DNA of 12,700 nucleotides from Clostridia bacterium. GTDB taxonomy: Bacteria; Bacillota_A; Clostridia; Oscillospirales; CAG-272. Shown here piece after piece: positions 4,908 to 11,525 of this stretch. The translations under genes and the position numbers were made by a program. The DNA lies in contig JAFTRT010000010.1 of assembly GCA_017462145.1 (NCBI GenBank), positions 1 through 12,700 on the forward strand, written 5' to 3'. The notes under the pieces are model-generated. The model saw nothing but the letters and a program-made list of their open reading frames with translations. It was not told where the DNA came from and made no database searches. The stretch's first letter is position 1, and each line of letters begins with the position of its first letter.

Positions 4908-5939
4908 ATGGACATGATCCGGGAGGATGTGTTCCGAAAGCAACTGAAGCAAGGCCTGTCGGGCGGCTATCTGTTCTTTGGAGACGAGGACTATCTAAAG
5001 GCTCACGCCCTAAAGGCGGCACAGGAATCTGTGGCCGGAGATCCTGCCTTTGCGGTCTTCAACGACGTACGCATGGATGCCATGGACTATACGCCGGATA
5101 AATTGCTGAACGCCTTGATGCCGCCCCCCATGATGAGCGAGCAAAAGTTGATTAGTGTATGCGGTCTTTCCCTTTCCTCTATGCGCCCCAATGAGATTGA
5201 GGATTTGTGCGAGGTATTGGCCACCTTGTCAGATTACGACTATAACGTGCTGATTCTGTCTGTCCCCGCAGGACTGTTTGACGAAGGAACGCTTCCCAAA
5301 CGCCCCTCTGCCCTGTTCAAGCGTCTGTCAGACTATTTGACACCGGTTCGCTTTGAAAGTATTGCGGGTGCAAGGCTGGTGGGCTGGGTCGGAAAGCATT
5401 TTGCCCATCACGGTGTGCAGGCAGATCCCTCTGTCTGCGCTCACCTCATAGACCGTTGCGGTAAATCCATGTACCATCTGGCAAGCGAGACCGAAAAGCT
5501 CTCCTATTACGTATTGGCACACGGACGAACGGCAGTGACCTCCGCCGACGTGGAGGAGGTGGCCATTGCCGAGATCGCCTCGGACGCCTTTGCTCTGACC
5601 AACGCCGTTTTGGACGGCAAGCACGAAGAGGCGTTGAATGCTTTGTCCGTGATGAAATTCAAGCGGATGGATCCCGTTTTGATCATGGGAGAGGTAGCAC
5701 GGGCGGTGTGTGATCTCATGGCCGTCAAGGCTCTGCAACGGGAGGGATTGCCCACGGGCGAGATTGCTGCCGCATTGAAAATGAACGAATACAGAGCCCG
5801 TCTGTATGCGGCGGGAGCCGCCTCCAAATCCATGGAACGGATGACCCGAGCTGTTTATCTGTGTTCGGAAGCAGACCTTTCCCTCAAGCTGTCCCCCCAA
5901 GGCTACGCCGCTTTGGAAAAACTGGTTGCCTGTTTATAA
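4908..5939 (+). CDS. holA: DNA polymerase III delta subunit
   Basis: HolA is the delta subunit of the clamp loader; it opens the sliding beta clamp during replication. The 343-residue protein has the characteristic N-terminal YLFFGDEDYLK (21-31). This is followed by the AAA+-like fold (about 18-140), where no true P-loop is visible, as expected for delta. Segment AEIASDAFALTNAVLDGK (221-238) is the recognisable domain III entry, and a helical C-terminal domain (about 250-343) includes LKMNEYRARLYAAG. The ATG at 4908 is supported by GGGAGG seven bases upstream; an in-frame start further upstream would lie before the promoter. It is monocistronic, with its own promoter and a strong terminator. 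From memory, holA is often near comEC or rpsT; neither is visible here. Confidence 0.92.
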   Translation: MDMIREDVFRKQLKQGLSGGYLFFGDEDYLKAHALKAAQESVAGDPAFAVFNDVRMDAMDYTPDKLLNALMPPPMMSEQKLISVCGLSLSSMRPNEIEDLCEVLATLSDYDYNVLILSVPAGLFDEGTLPKRPSALFKRLSDYLTPVRFESIAGARLVGWVGKHFAHHGVQADPSVCAHLIDRCGKSMYHLASETEKLSYYVLAHGRTAVTSADVEEVAIAEIASDAFALTNAVLDGKHEEALNALSVMKFKRMDPVLIMGEVARAVCDLMAVKALQREGLPTGEIAAALKMNEYRARLYAAGAASKSMERMTRAVYLCSEADLSLKLSPQGYAALEKLVACL

Positions 5940-5974
5940 AAAAAGATGCGTTTGCAGTGCAAACGCATCTTTTT
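5940..5974. terminator. Bidirectional terminator between holA and the symporter gene
   Basis: AAAAAGATGCGTTTGC (5940-5955) and GCAAACGCATCTTTTT (5959-5974) form a perfect 16-bp stem with an AGT loop. The stem carries A and T runs at its ends, so it can terminate holA on the + strand and the convergent symporter transcript on the - strand. It begins immediately after the holA stop codon. Confidence 0.9.
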
Positions 5975-5982
5975 GATTTGAT

Positions 5983-7404
5983 TTATTTCTTTTTTTGCTT
6001 CGATTGCTTTCCCGCCTTGGTCGCTTTCACCACGATTCCCGATAAAGCCGCCAATGCAATGACGTTGGGAATGACCATCAGGTTGTTGAACATATCGGTC
6101 AGCTCCCAGACCAAATCGTTGGAAAGCACGGTACCCAAGAAAATAAACACAACGGCCAATACAGAATACACCACCGTTGCTTTCTTGCCAAACAAATACT
6201 GAACGTTGACCTTTCCGAAGAAATTCCAACCGATGATGGTGGTAAAGGCAAAGAAGGTCAGACAGATCGCAACCAAAATATTACCCGCCGTACTTCCAAA
6301 GACCTGTCCCATTGCCACCTGCATCAGATTGGCTTTATTCAAACCGATCCCCTCGGCAACCTCCGCATTGATCACCGTCATACCGGCAAACGGCCCGTCT
6401 CCCGTGTAAAGAACAGTGATGATCACCAACGCCGTCACCGTCAAAACCACAAAGGTATCGATAAACACACCGATCATGGCAACCACACCCTGATCGTGAG
6501 GCTTTTCTACGTTGGCCTGTGCATGAGCGTGAGGCGTGGAGCCCATACCGGCCTCATTGGAAAACAGACCTCGCTTGGCACCTTGGCTGATGGCCGCCTT
6601 GATGGCCACACCGACCCCACAGCCTAAGATAGCATGAGGGGTAAAGGCATACCGGAAGATCAATCCAAAGGTCGTGGGCAGCTTGGTGATATTCACAGCC
6701 AACACGATCAACCCCAAAGCAATATACAGAACGGCCATGAGGGGGACGATTTTCTCTGCCACCGATGCAATTCGCTGAATTCCGCCAATGAAAATAAAAG
6801 CACAAAGAGCCGCCAAAATCAAGCCGACCACCCAAGGTGCTACCGTGTTGCCCGTTGCCGTGCTGGCCGCCGAGGCAATGGAATTGGACTGTACCATTGC
6901 TCCCATGAAGCCGAGGGCCAGAATCACCGCTACCGAGAAAAAGCCGGCAAGGAATTGACCAAAGCGATTGTTAAAAGCCTTTCGAATGTAGTACACGGGG
7001 CCGCCCAAAACCGAGCCGTCAGCCTGAACCACCTTGGTTTCCTGCGCCAAAACCGCCTCCGCATAAATGGTGGCCATGCCGAAGAACGCAATCACCCACA
7101 TCCAGAAGATCGCACCGGGGCCGCCAATCAAAATAGCACCACAGGCACCTACGATATTACCCGTGCCCACCTGTGCCGCAACGGCAGTTGCCAACGCTTG
7201 GAACGAGGACAGTCCGCTCTTTCCCTTCCCGCCTCGGAAAGAAATACCGCCAAAGACCTTTTTCATTCCCTCTCCAAAGCACCGAATCTGCACAAACCGA
7301 GTGCGGATGGTGTAAAACAAACCGATTCCGACCAACAAAAAGATCAAAATGTAGTCGGATAAACATTCGTTGATCGTTTGCACGATCTCCAATACCTTGT
7401 TCAT
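5983..7404 (-). CDS. Sodium:alanine/glycine symporter (AGCS family)
   Basis: AGCS proteins are polytopic membrane carriers that move alanine or glycine with sodium. The 473-residue protein has the family motifs SSFQALATAVAAQVGTGN (66-83), GGPVYYI (134-140), KRGLFSNEAGMGSTPHAHA (277-295) and GWNFFGK (392-398). Many hydrophobic segments run from about 18 to 460, and the tail is lysine-rich. The start ATG at 7404 has AGGAGGAA just before it; the frame stays open upstream, but through a terminator and a riboswitch, so that part is leader. The leader carries a glycine aptamer and a terminator, which makes glycine the likely substrate or signal. Import is the usual direction, but substrate preference (Gly or Ala) cannot be read from the sequence. 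Confidence 0.93.
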   Translation of the reverse strand: MNKVLEIVQTINECLSDYILIFLLVGIGLFYTIRTRFVQIRCFGEGMKKVFGGISFRGGKGKSGLSSFQALATAVAAQVGTGNIVGACGAILIGGPGAIFWMWVIAFFGMATIYAEAVLAQETKVVQADGSVLGGPVYYIRKAFNNRFGQFLAGFFSVAVILALGFMGAMVQSNSIASAASTATGNTVAPWVVGLILAALCAFIFIGGIQRIASVAEKIVPLMAVLYIALGLIVLAVNITKLPTTFGLIFRYAFTPHAILGCGVGVAIKAAISQGAKRGLFSNEAGMGSTPHAHAQANVEKPHDQGVVAMIGVFIDTFVVLTVTALVIITVLYTGDGPFAGMTVINAEVAEGIGLNKANLMQVAMGQVFGSTAGNILVAICLTFFAFTTIIGWNFFGKVNVQYLFGKKATVVYSVLAVVFIFLGTVLSNDLVWELTDMFNNLMVIPNVIALAALSGIVVKATKAGKQSKQKKK

Positions 7405-7421
7405 TCCATTCCTCCTGACAA

Positions 7422-7456
7422 AACAAAAAATAAAAACCGCCGAATCGCTTCGGCGG
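7422..7456 (-). terminator. Riboswitch-controlled terminator in the symporter leader
   Basis: On the minus strand CCGCCGAA (7456-7449), a four-base loop and TTCGGCGG (7444-7437) form a perfect 8-bp GC-rich stem followed by TTTTTATTTTTTG. It sits between the glycine aptamer and the ribosome binding site. That is the arrangement of a transcription-terminating riboswitch platform. Confidence 0.87.
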
Positions 7457-7504
7457 CTCCAAGAGATCAACATCAACAGCCATTTTTCAAACGGGAAAAA
7501 CAGT

Positions 7505-7603
7505 CGTTCCGTCCTTTTGCCTGAGAGATTCGGGCGAAAACGCCCTTGCACCTTCGGCACTCGCTGTGCGAGATTCTCCGGAACCTCCTCCGCTGTCGGT
7601 CTC
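7505..7603 (-). promoter_or_regulatory. Glycine riboswitch, single aptamer
   Basis: On the minus strand the leader contains the glycine aptamer's most conserved box, TCTCTCAGGCAAAAGGAC (7528-7511). The 5' partner TTCCGGAGAATCTCG is near 7583-7569, and TTCC/GGAA closes P1. Two arms lie between: CTCGC/GCGAG (7560-7572) and GGGCG-TTTT-CGCCC (7545-7532), joined by GTGCCGAAGGTGCAA. About 20 bases upstream (to 7603) may hold the linker that forms a kink-turn in single aptamers. No second aptamer is present on either side. From memory, glycine aptamers precede AGCS symporter genes in several bacteria, including the Vibrio case where the class was studied, so the gene pairing is expected. Confidence 0.92.
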
Positions 7604-7642
7604 ACAAAGGGATTCCGATAGCATCTGCGGTCACTGTGTGGT

Positions 7643-7671
7643 ATTATAACACACTCGGATGCAAATTGCAA
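7643..7671 (-). promoter_or_regulatory. Promoter of the glycine riboswitch-symporter transcript
   Basis: On the minus strand TTGCAA (7671-7666) is followed after 17 bases by TATAAT (7648-7643). The start would fall near 7636, about 30 bases before the aptamer region. Confidence 0.78.
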
Positions 7672-7724
7672 TAGTTTTTTTCAAAAAATGACAGTTTTCT
7701 CTTTTTCTCTTGTTCCGGAATCAA

Positions 7725-7759
7725 AAACAGGACTTTTTCCGTCGGAAAAAGTCCTGTTT
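7725..7759 (-). terminator. ddh terminator
   Basis: AAACAGGACTTTTTCC (7725-7740) and GGAAAAAGTCCTGTTT (7744-7759) form a perfect 16-bp stem with a three-base loop, 5 bases after the ddh stop. On the minus strand it continues TTGATT. It separates ddh from the riboswitch transcript further downstream. Confidence 0.87.
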
Positions 7760-7764
7760 GATGC

Positions 7765-8745
7765 TTACAGCAATTCCTTCCGCAGTTCGGCGGCAGACTT
7801 GGGATGCAAGTAGGCAGGGGCAATATCCAACACCGTCTTACAGCCCACCAGGCCGTCACGGTTCATCCGCACAGCCGCACGGGCACAGGCCACCAACACC
7901 GAGGAGGTAAACTCGGGGTTGGAATCCAGCTTCAAACGGTATTCCATCAGATGGCGATGCTCGCCGTTCTTACCGGTACAGCCGCTTCGGATCACAAAGC
8001 CTCCGTGGGGAATGCCGCTGTGATCTCGGGCAAGCTCCTCTCGGGAAATAAAGTGTACCGTGGTATGGTAATCGGCAAAATAGTTGGGCATGGTCTTGAT
8101 CTCTCGCTCAATCCGTTCCAAATCGGCTCCCTCCTCTGCCACCACAAAGCACTCTCTGACGTGCTTCTCACCTGTGGTCAGATCGGGATTGCTTCCGCTG
8201 CGAACCGCCTCCAGGGCAGACTCCACGGGAATGGTGTACTGTCTGGCATCCGCTACCCCCTCGATCCGACGGATGGCATCCGAATGTCCTTGGCTGACGC
8301 CCTTGCCCCAAAACGTATAGTCCTTGCCATCCGGGAGCACCGCTCCGCCGTAGGCACGGTTGAGGGAAAACAAGCCGGGATCCCAGCCTGCGGAGATCAC
8401 CGCCGTGGTTCCCGCCTTGCGGGCCACTGCATCCACCGCATCAAAGTGCTCGGGAATACGGGCATGGGTGTCAAAGCTGTCCACCACGCAGAACATGGAA
8501 GCGAGTTCAGGGGTCTGAACAGGCAGATCGGTGGCACTTCCGCCGCACAGGATCATCACGTCGATCCGATCCCGAAAGGCGGCCGCCTCACCGGCGGCAT
8601 AGACGGGCAGACCGCCCGTTTTGACCGTATGGGGATCCCGTCTCGTAAAGACCGCTACTCCCTCCATATCGGGGTTTTGCAACAATGCACATTCCACACC
8701 CCGTCCCAAATTACCGTAACCGTAAATACCAATCCGAATCTTCAT
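7765..8745 (-). CDS. ddh: meso-Diaminopimelate D-dehydrogenase
   Basis: Ddh interconverts L-tetrahydrodipicolinate and meso-diaminopimelate by NADPH-dependent reductive amination. It is a one-step route to the lysine and peptidoglycan precursor. The 326-residue length fits known enzymes. It opens with the Rossmann motif GIYGYGNLGRG (6-16), has TRRDP (34-38) where NADPH phosphate contacts are expected, GGSATDLP (68-75), DSFDTHARIPEH (89-100), AGWDPGLFSLNR (119-130) and the hallmark WGKGVSQGHSDAIRRI (146-161). The ATG at 8745 was preferred over an in-frame TTG four codons upstream, since GAGG fits the ATG. The gene stands alone with its own promoter and terminator. Other lysine-pathway genes are not in the window, so whether this is the sole route to diaminopimelate is unknown. 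Confidence 0.94.
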   Translation of the reverse strand: MKIRIGIYGYGNLGRGVECALLQNPDMEGVAVFTRRDPHTVKTGGLPVYAAGEAAAFRDRIDVMILCGGSATDLPVQTPELASMFCVVDSFDTHARIPEHFDAVDAVARKAGTTAVISAGWDPGLFSLNRAYGGAVLPDGKDYTFWGKGVSQGHSDAIRRIEGVADARQYTIPVESALEAVRSGSNPDLTTGEKHVRECFVVAEEGADLERIEREIKTMPNYFADYHTTVHFISREELARDHSGIPHGGFVIRSGCTGKNGEHRHLMEYRLKLDSNPEFTSSVLVACARAAVRMNRDGLVGCKTVLDIAPAYLHPKSAAELRKELL

Positions 8746-8782
8746 ACCCAACCTCAATTCTTACAAGAATATATGATAGTAC

Positions 8783-8811
8783 ATTATAGCACACGCCAAG
8801 GGCTTTTGCAA
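8783..8811 (-). promoter_or_regulatory. ddh promoter
   Basis: On the minus strand TTGCAA (8811-8806), 17 bases, then TATAAT (8788-8783). Both boxes and the spacing are identical to those of the riboswitch-symporter promoter. It is divergent from the hydrolase promoter. The AACGA/TCGTT inverted repeat at 8821-8835, lying between the two promoters, could be an operator, but that is weak. Confidence 0.8.
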
Positions 8812-8841
8812 GAAAAATTCAACGAAAAAATCGTTTTTTTC

Positions 8842-8870
8842 TTGACAAGGCTTTCGGCATGATGTATGAT
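8842..8870 (+). promoter_or_regulatory. Promoter of the SGNH hydrolase gene
   Basis: TTGACA (8842-8847), a 17-base spacer and TATGAT (8865-8870). Transcription would start near 8877. This rules out the in-frame ATG at 8866 as the translation start and supports the one at 8902. Confidence 0.8.
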
Positions 8871-8901
8871 AAAGGGAGAAAACACCGAAAAGGAGTCTAT
8901 G

Positions 8902-9879
8902 ATGAAGCTATCAACCGATCAGATCCGTTCTCTGACTGTGGGTGCCGTCCACATGGAAGAGCAAGAGGGCATTCTGTCCTTTTTCAAATGTACCAAACAA
9001 CAGAGCGATGCCTGGTTTGCTTTGAACAAGGGACTGGGAGAGCGTTCTCTCACCACCACGGGCATTCGTTTGGATTTTCATACCGATTCCAAGCACCTGA
9101 CCTTCACCCCTGCCTCTCCCGGAAAATATGAGGTGGACGTGGACGGTCTGCTGCGTTGTCAATTCCATGCGGGAAGCGAGGAGTTTCCGGTGGGACAGCC
9201 GATTTCTCTTCCCCTTTGCGGCCCCTTGGGAGAAATCAAGGAGGAAGTACGGGTTACGCTTTATCTGCCCTCTCATTCGGTGGGAAGCCTGTCCGCCGTG
9301 GAGCTGGACGAGGGTGCCAAGACGTGCCGTCACTCCTTTGACCGCAAGTGGCTGATGATCGGGGATTCCATTACCCAAGGCTGGGATTCTCAATTCGACA
9401 GCCTGTCCTACGCCTACCGTGTCAGCCGCTTCTTCAACGCAGAAAGCGTCATCCAAGGCATCGGCGGTGCCCGTTTTCATGAAAGCACGTTTGATGCCGC
9501 CCTTCCCTTTGATCCCGACGTGGTGTCCGTTGCCTACGGCACCAACGATTTTAACCACTATAAGACCAAAGAAGAGATGAGAGCCCACACCCGTTCCTTT
9601 TTGGAGCAGGTAGCAAAAACCTACGAGGGCAAATCCATCTTTGTGATCTCCCCCATTTGGCGTGCCGATTCCAAGGAACGACCCCTTGGTACATTTGAGG
9701 AAGCAAGAGCCGTGGTCATCCAAGAGGCAGAACGCCTGGGACTCATTCACATCGACGGTCTGGAGCTGGTACCTCCTCTGCCCGAATTTTTTGCAGACAA
9801 GTACCTCCATCCCCACGATATGGGCTTTGGCGTGTATGCAGAGCAGCTCATCTCTCGGCTACAGGCATATCTTTCTTGA
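8902..9879 (+). CDS. SGNH/GDSL-family hydrolase with N-terminal beta-rich domain
   Basis: This is a serine esterase of the SGNH superfamily; the substrate is unknown, with O-acetylated carbohydrates a common target for this layout. Residues 1 to about 147 form a beta-rich accessory region. Residues 148-325 hold the catalytic domain: WLMIGDSITQGWDS with nucleophile S156, a glycine block GIGGARF (186-192), YGTNDFN with N215, and DKYLHPHDMGFG with H303 and D299. The acid-histidine spacing is D-x3-H, not the usual D-x2-H. No signal peptide or membrane segment is visible, so it should act in the cytoplasm on an imported or internal ester. ATG 8902 was chosen for its six-base spacing from AAAGGAG; the ATG at 8899 is too close. 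It has its own promoter and terminator. Confidence 0.85.
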   Translation: MKLSTDQIRSLTVGAVHMEEQEGILSFFKCTKQQSDAWFALNKGLGERSLTTTGIRLDFHTDSKHLTFTPASPGKYEVDVDGLLRCQFHAGSEEFPVGQPISLPLCGPLGEIKEEVRVTLYLPSHSVGSLSAVELDEGAKTCRHSFDRKWLMIGDSITQGWDSQFDSLSYAYRVSRFFNAESVIQGIGGARFHESTFDAALPFDPDVVSVAYGTNDFNHYKTKEEMRAHTRSFLEQVAKTYEGKSIFVISPIWRADSKERPLGTFEEARAVVIQEAERLGLIHIDGLELVPPLPEFFADKYLHPHDMGFGVYAEQLISRLQAYLS

Positions 9880-9884
9880 ATCCG

Positions 9885-9919
9885 AGAGGGGCTTTCCGCA
9901 GAAAGCCCCTCTTTGTTTG
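9885..9919 (+). terminator. Terminator of the SGNH hydrolase gene
   Basis: AGAGGGGCTTTC (9885-9896), loop CGCA, GAAAGCCCCTCT (9901-9912): a perfect 12-bp stem followed by TTGTTTG, 6 bases past the stop codon. Confidence 0.9.
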
Positions 9920-9928
9920 TATCACAAA

Positions 9929-9951
9929 AACCCCGCCGTCGTGACGGGGTT
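9929..9951 (-). terminator. Second small hairpin, terminator-like on the minus strand
   Basis: AACCCCG (9929-9935) and CGGGGTT (9945-9951) pair across a nine-base loop. Read on the minus strand it is followed by TTTTTG, so it may block antisense transcription into the hydrolase gene. No minus-strand gene that would need it is visible. Confidence 0.4.
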
Positions 9952-9993
9952 CAAAAAGAGAATCAATGAGGCAATTGAAAAGAACCAATCGGG

Positions 9994-10073
9994 TGTCATT
10001 CTGAGCGAAGTCGAACGTTTGGACGAACGGGTTCGTCCAAATGCGAGAACCCGTTAGGGTTTGAAGGGATCTA
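9994..10073 (+). repeat. Dispersed structured element, copy 4 (short form)
   Basis: Head TGTCATTCTGAGCG (9994-10007), AGTCGAA (10009-10015), stem 1 TTTGGACGAA-CGGG-TTCGTCCAAA (10018-10041), stem 2 AACCC-GTTA-GGGTT (10048-10061) and tail GAAGGGATCTA. The part order is the same as in the three copies near 1.2-1.7 kb, with different stem sequences. It fills much of the 319-base gap between the hydrolase and pfkA; the rest of that gap holds the two hairpins just upstream and the pfkA promoter. Confidence 0.72.
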
Positions 10074-10117
10074 CTACGCCTTTTCCAACATTTTTTGAAA
10101 AAATTTGCCATAAGCTA

Positions 10118-10146
10118 TTGATTTTTTGGCCAAACTGTATTAAAAT
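10118..10146 (+). promoter_or_regulatory. Probable pfkA promoter
   Basis: TTGATT (10118-10123), a 17-base spacer and TAAAAT (10141-10146), ahead of AGGAG (10187-10191) and the pfkA ATG. The -35 matches four of six and the -10 five of six, so it is a moderate match. The start would give a leader of about 45 bases. Confidence 0.6.
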
Positions 10147-10198
10147 GTATGTAACCGTGTTCTGTTAAAAAAATATCATAACATACAGGAGAAGCAAC

Positions 10199-11287
10199 AT
10201 GAAAGAATTTAAGAAGATTGGTGTACTCACCTCGGGCGGCGACGCTCCCGGTATGAACTGTGCCATTCGGGCTATCACCCGCAAGGCTTTGGAGAGAAAC
10301 GTTGAGGTCGTCGGTATCGTAGGCGGCTACAGCGGTCTCATCAACGACAAGATCATTCCCATGACCTCCGCATCGGTATCCAATATCGTTACCCGCGGTG
10401 GCACCATGCTCTATTCCGACCGTTGTCTGGAATTTCAAACCGAAGAAGGCATGGCCAAGGCCATCGCCACCTGCAAAAAGCACGGCATTGATGCCATCGT
10501 AGCCATCGGCGGAGACGGTACCTTCCGCGGTGCTACCGACCTGACCCTCCACGGCATTCCCACCATCGGCGTATCGGGCACCATCGACAACGATATCACC
10601 GCTACCGATTACACCGTTGGCTTTGATACGGCCATGAACACCACCATGGAGGCCATCGACAAGTTCCGTGACAGCTGCGAGTCTCACGCCCGTGTCAACA
10701 TCATCGAGGTCATGGGAAGAGGCTGCGGTCAGATCGCTTTGCAGACCGCCGTCGCATCCGGCGCTATTGCCGTTGCGATCCCCGAGGTTCCCTTTGACGA
10801 GGCAGCCGCCATAGAGCGCATCCGCAAGGCAAGAGAAAACGGCAAGAGAGGCATGATCGTTGTAGTCAGCGAGGGTTGCTTTGTAAAAGACGAAACCGGC
10901 AACGAGATCCCCTACAGCGAGGTACTCACCGCCAAGCTCAAGAGCGAGCTGAAGCTGGATGCCAAGTTTGCCCGTTTGGCTCATTTGGTCAGAGGCGGCA
11001 ACCCCACCCTGCGGGACCGTGTCAGCGCATCTCACATGGGCGTGATGGCCGTAGAACTGTTGCTGGAGGGCAAGAGCAACCTGATTATTGCCGAGTACGA
11101 CGGTGAATTGGTATCCATGGATATCCTCTTTGCACTGACCACCGACCGCATGTATAAGAACAAGCTGAAGGACGGAGATCTGGAGAAATTCAATGCCGAA
11201 CAGATCGCACAGATGGAAGCCATTTGCGAAAAGCGTCGCCGCGAAATCGCCGAGCTTTACAAGGTTGCCAACGAGATCGCTGTCTAA
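10199..11287 (+). CDS. pfkA: ATP-dependent 6-phosphofructokinase
   Basis: PfkA phosphorylates fructose 6-phosphate to fructose 1,6-bisphosphate, the committed step of glycolysis. The protein opens with GVLTSGGDAPGMNCAIRA (8-25). It has GGDGT (104-108), and the catalytic loop GTIDND (127-132) holds D130 as the base. VMGR (171-174) and HLVRGGNPT (262-270) bind sugar phosphate. The Gly in GGDGT and the Gly before TIDND indicate ATP and not pyrophosphate as donor. At 362 residues it is about 40 longer than the Escherichia coli enzyme; the extra part is a charged helical tail from about 320. The start is ATG at 10199 after AGGAG. No pyk lies next to it, unlike many Firmicutes operons; it has its own promoter and terminator. 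Confidence 0.95.
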   Translation: MKEFKKIGVLTSGGDAPGMNCAIRAITRKALERNVEVVGIVGGYSGLINDKIIPMTSASVSNIVTRGGTMLYSDRCLEFQTEEGMAKAIATCKKHGIDAIVAIGGDGTFRGATDLTLHGIPTIGVSGTIDNDITATDYTVGFDTAMNTTMEAIDKFRDSCESHARVNIIEVMGRGCGQIALQTAVASGAIAVAIPEVPFDEAAAIERIRKARENGKRGMIVVVSEGCFVKDETGNEIPYSEVLTAKLKSELKLDAKFARLAHLVRGGNPTLRDRVSASHMGVMAVELLLEGKSNLIIAEYDGELVSMDILFALTTDRMYKNKLKDGDLEKFNAEQIAQMEAICEKRRREIAELYKVANEIAV

Positions 11288-11305
11288 TCGTTTCCCCAAC
11301 CATTC

Positions 11306-11348
11306 AACGCTTTTCCCCTCTTTTCGGGGAAAAGCGTTTTTTCTTTCA
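11306..11348 (+). terminator. pfkA terminator
   Basis: AACGCTTTTCCCC (11306-11318) and GGGGAAAAGCGTT (11326-11338) form a perfect 13-bp stem with a seven-base loop, followed by TTTTCTTTC. It lies about 20 bases after the stop. Confidence 0.92.
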
Positions 11349-11381
11349 TTATAAAAAAGAAAAATATTTTTCAAAAAGCTA

Positions 11382-11410
11382 TTTACAAACCGAAAAAGTC
11401 GTGGTATAAT
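11382..11410 (+). promoter_or_regulatory. rpsO promoter
   Basis: TTTACA (11382-11387), a 17-base spacer and a perfect TATAAT (11405-11410). The start would be near 11417, leaving a leader of about 110 bases before rpsO. Confidence 0.83.
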
Positions 11411-11416
11411 AGAATG

Positions 11417-11509
11417 CGTGTCGGTAGCTCGGGGTTCGGATCTATGGTTGCCATTGCAACATTCACCCACCGATTGCTGTGTTACCGAACCAAAAAGAAT
11501 TATTTTCAG
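11417..11509 (+). promoter_or_regulatory. Structured rpsO leader, candidate S15 autoregulatory site
   Basis: The leader holds GGTTCGG (11433-11439) complementary to CCGAACC (11485-11491). This closes a domain containing the hairpin GTTGC-CATT-GCAAC (11447-11460). TCGGT (11421-11425) can instead pair with ACCGA at 11469-11473 or at 11484-11488, the second overlapping the closing stem. S15 is known to bind its own messenger leader in several bacteria, through structures that differ between lineages. That this leader does so is inference from its position and folding potential. Confidence 0.45.
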
Positions 11510-11525
11510 AAAGGTGAAAACGAAA

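Noticed and set aside
7604..7640. A second glycine aptamer in tandem
   Set aside because: There is too little room between the promoter and the first aptamer, and the stretch lacks the conserved glycine-aptamer boxes; the 50 bases downstream also lack them.
7804..8862. Open frame of 352 codons antisense to ddh
   Set aside because: It is a shadow of ddh, whose motifs are unmistakable on the other strand.
10115..11470. Long open frame of 451 codons antisense to pfkA
   Set aside because: It is the antisense shadow of a clearly conserved pfkA, spans the promoters on both sides, and shows no family motif.
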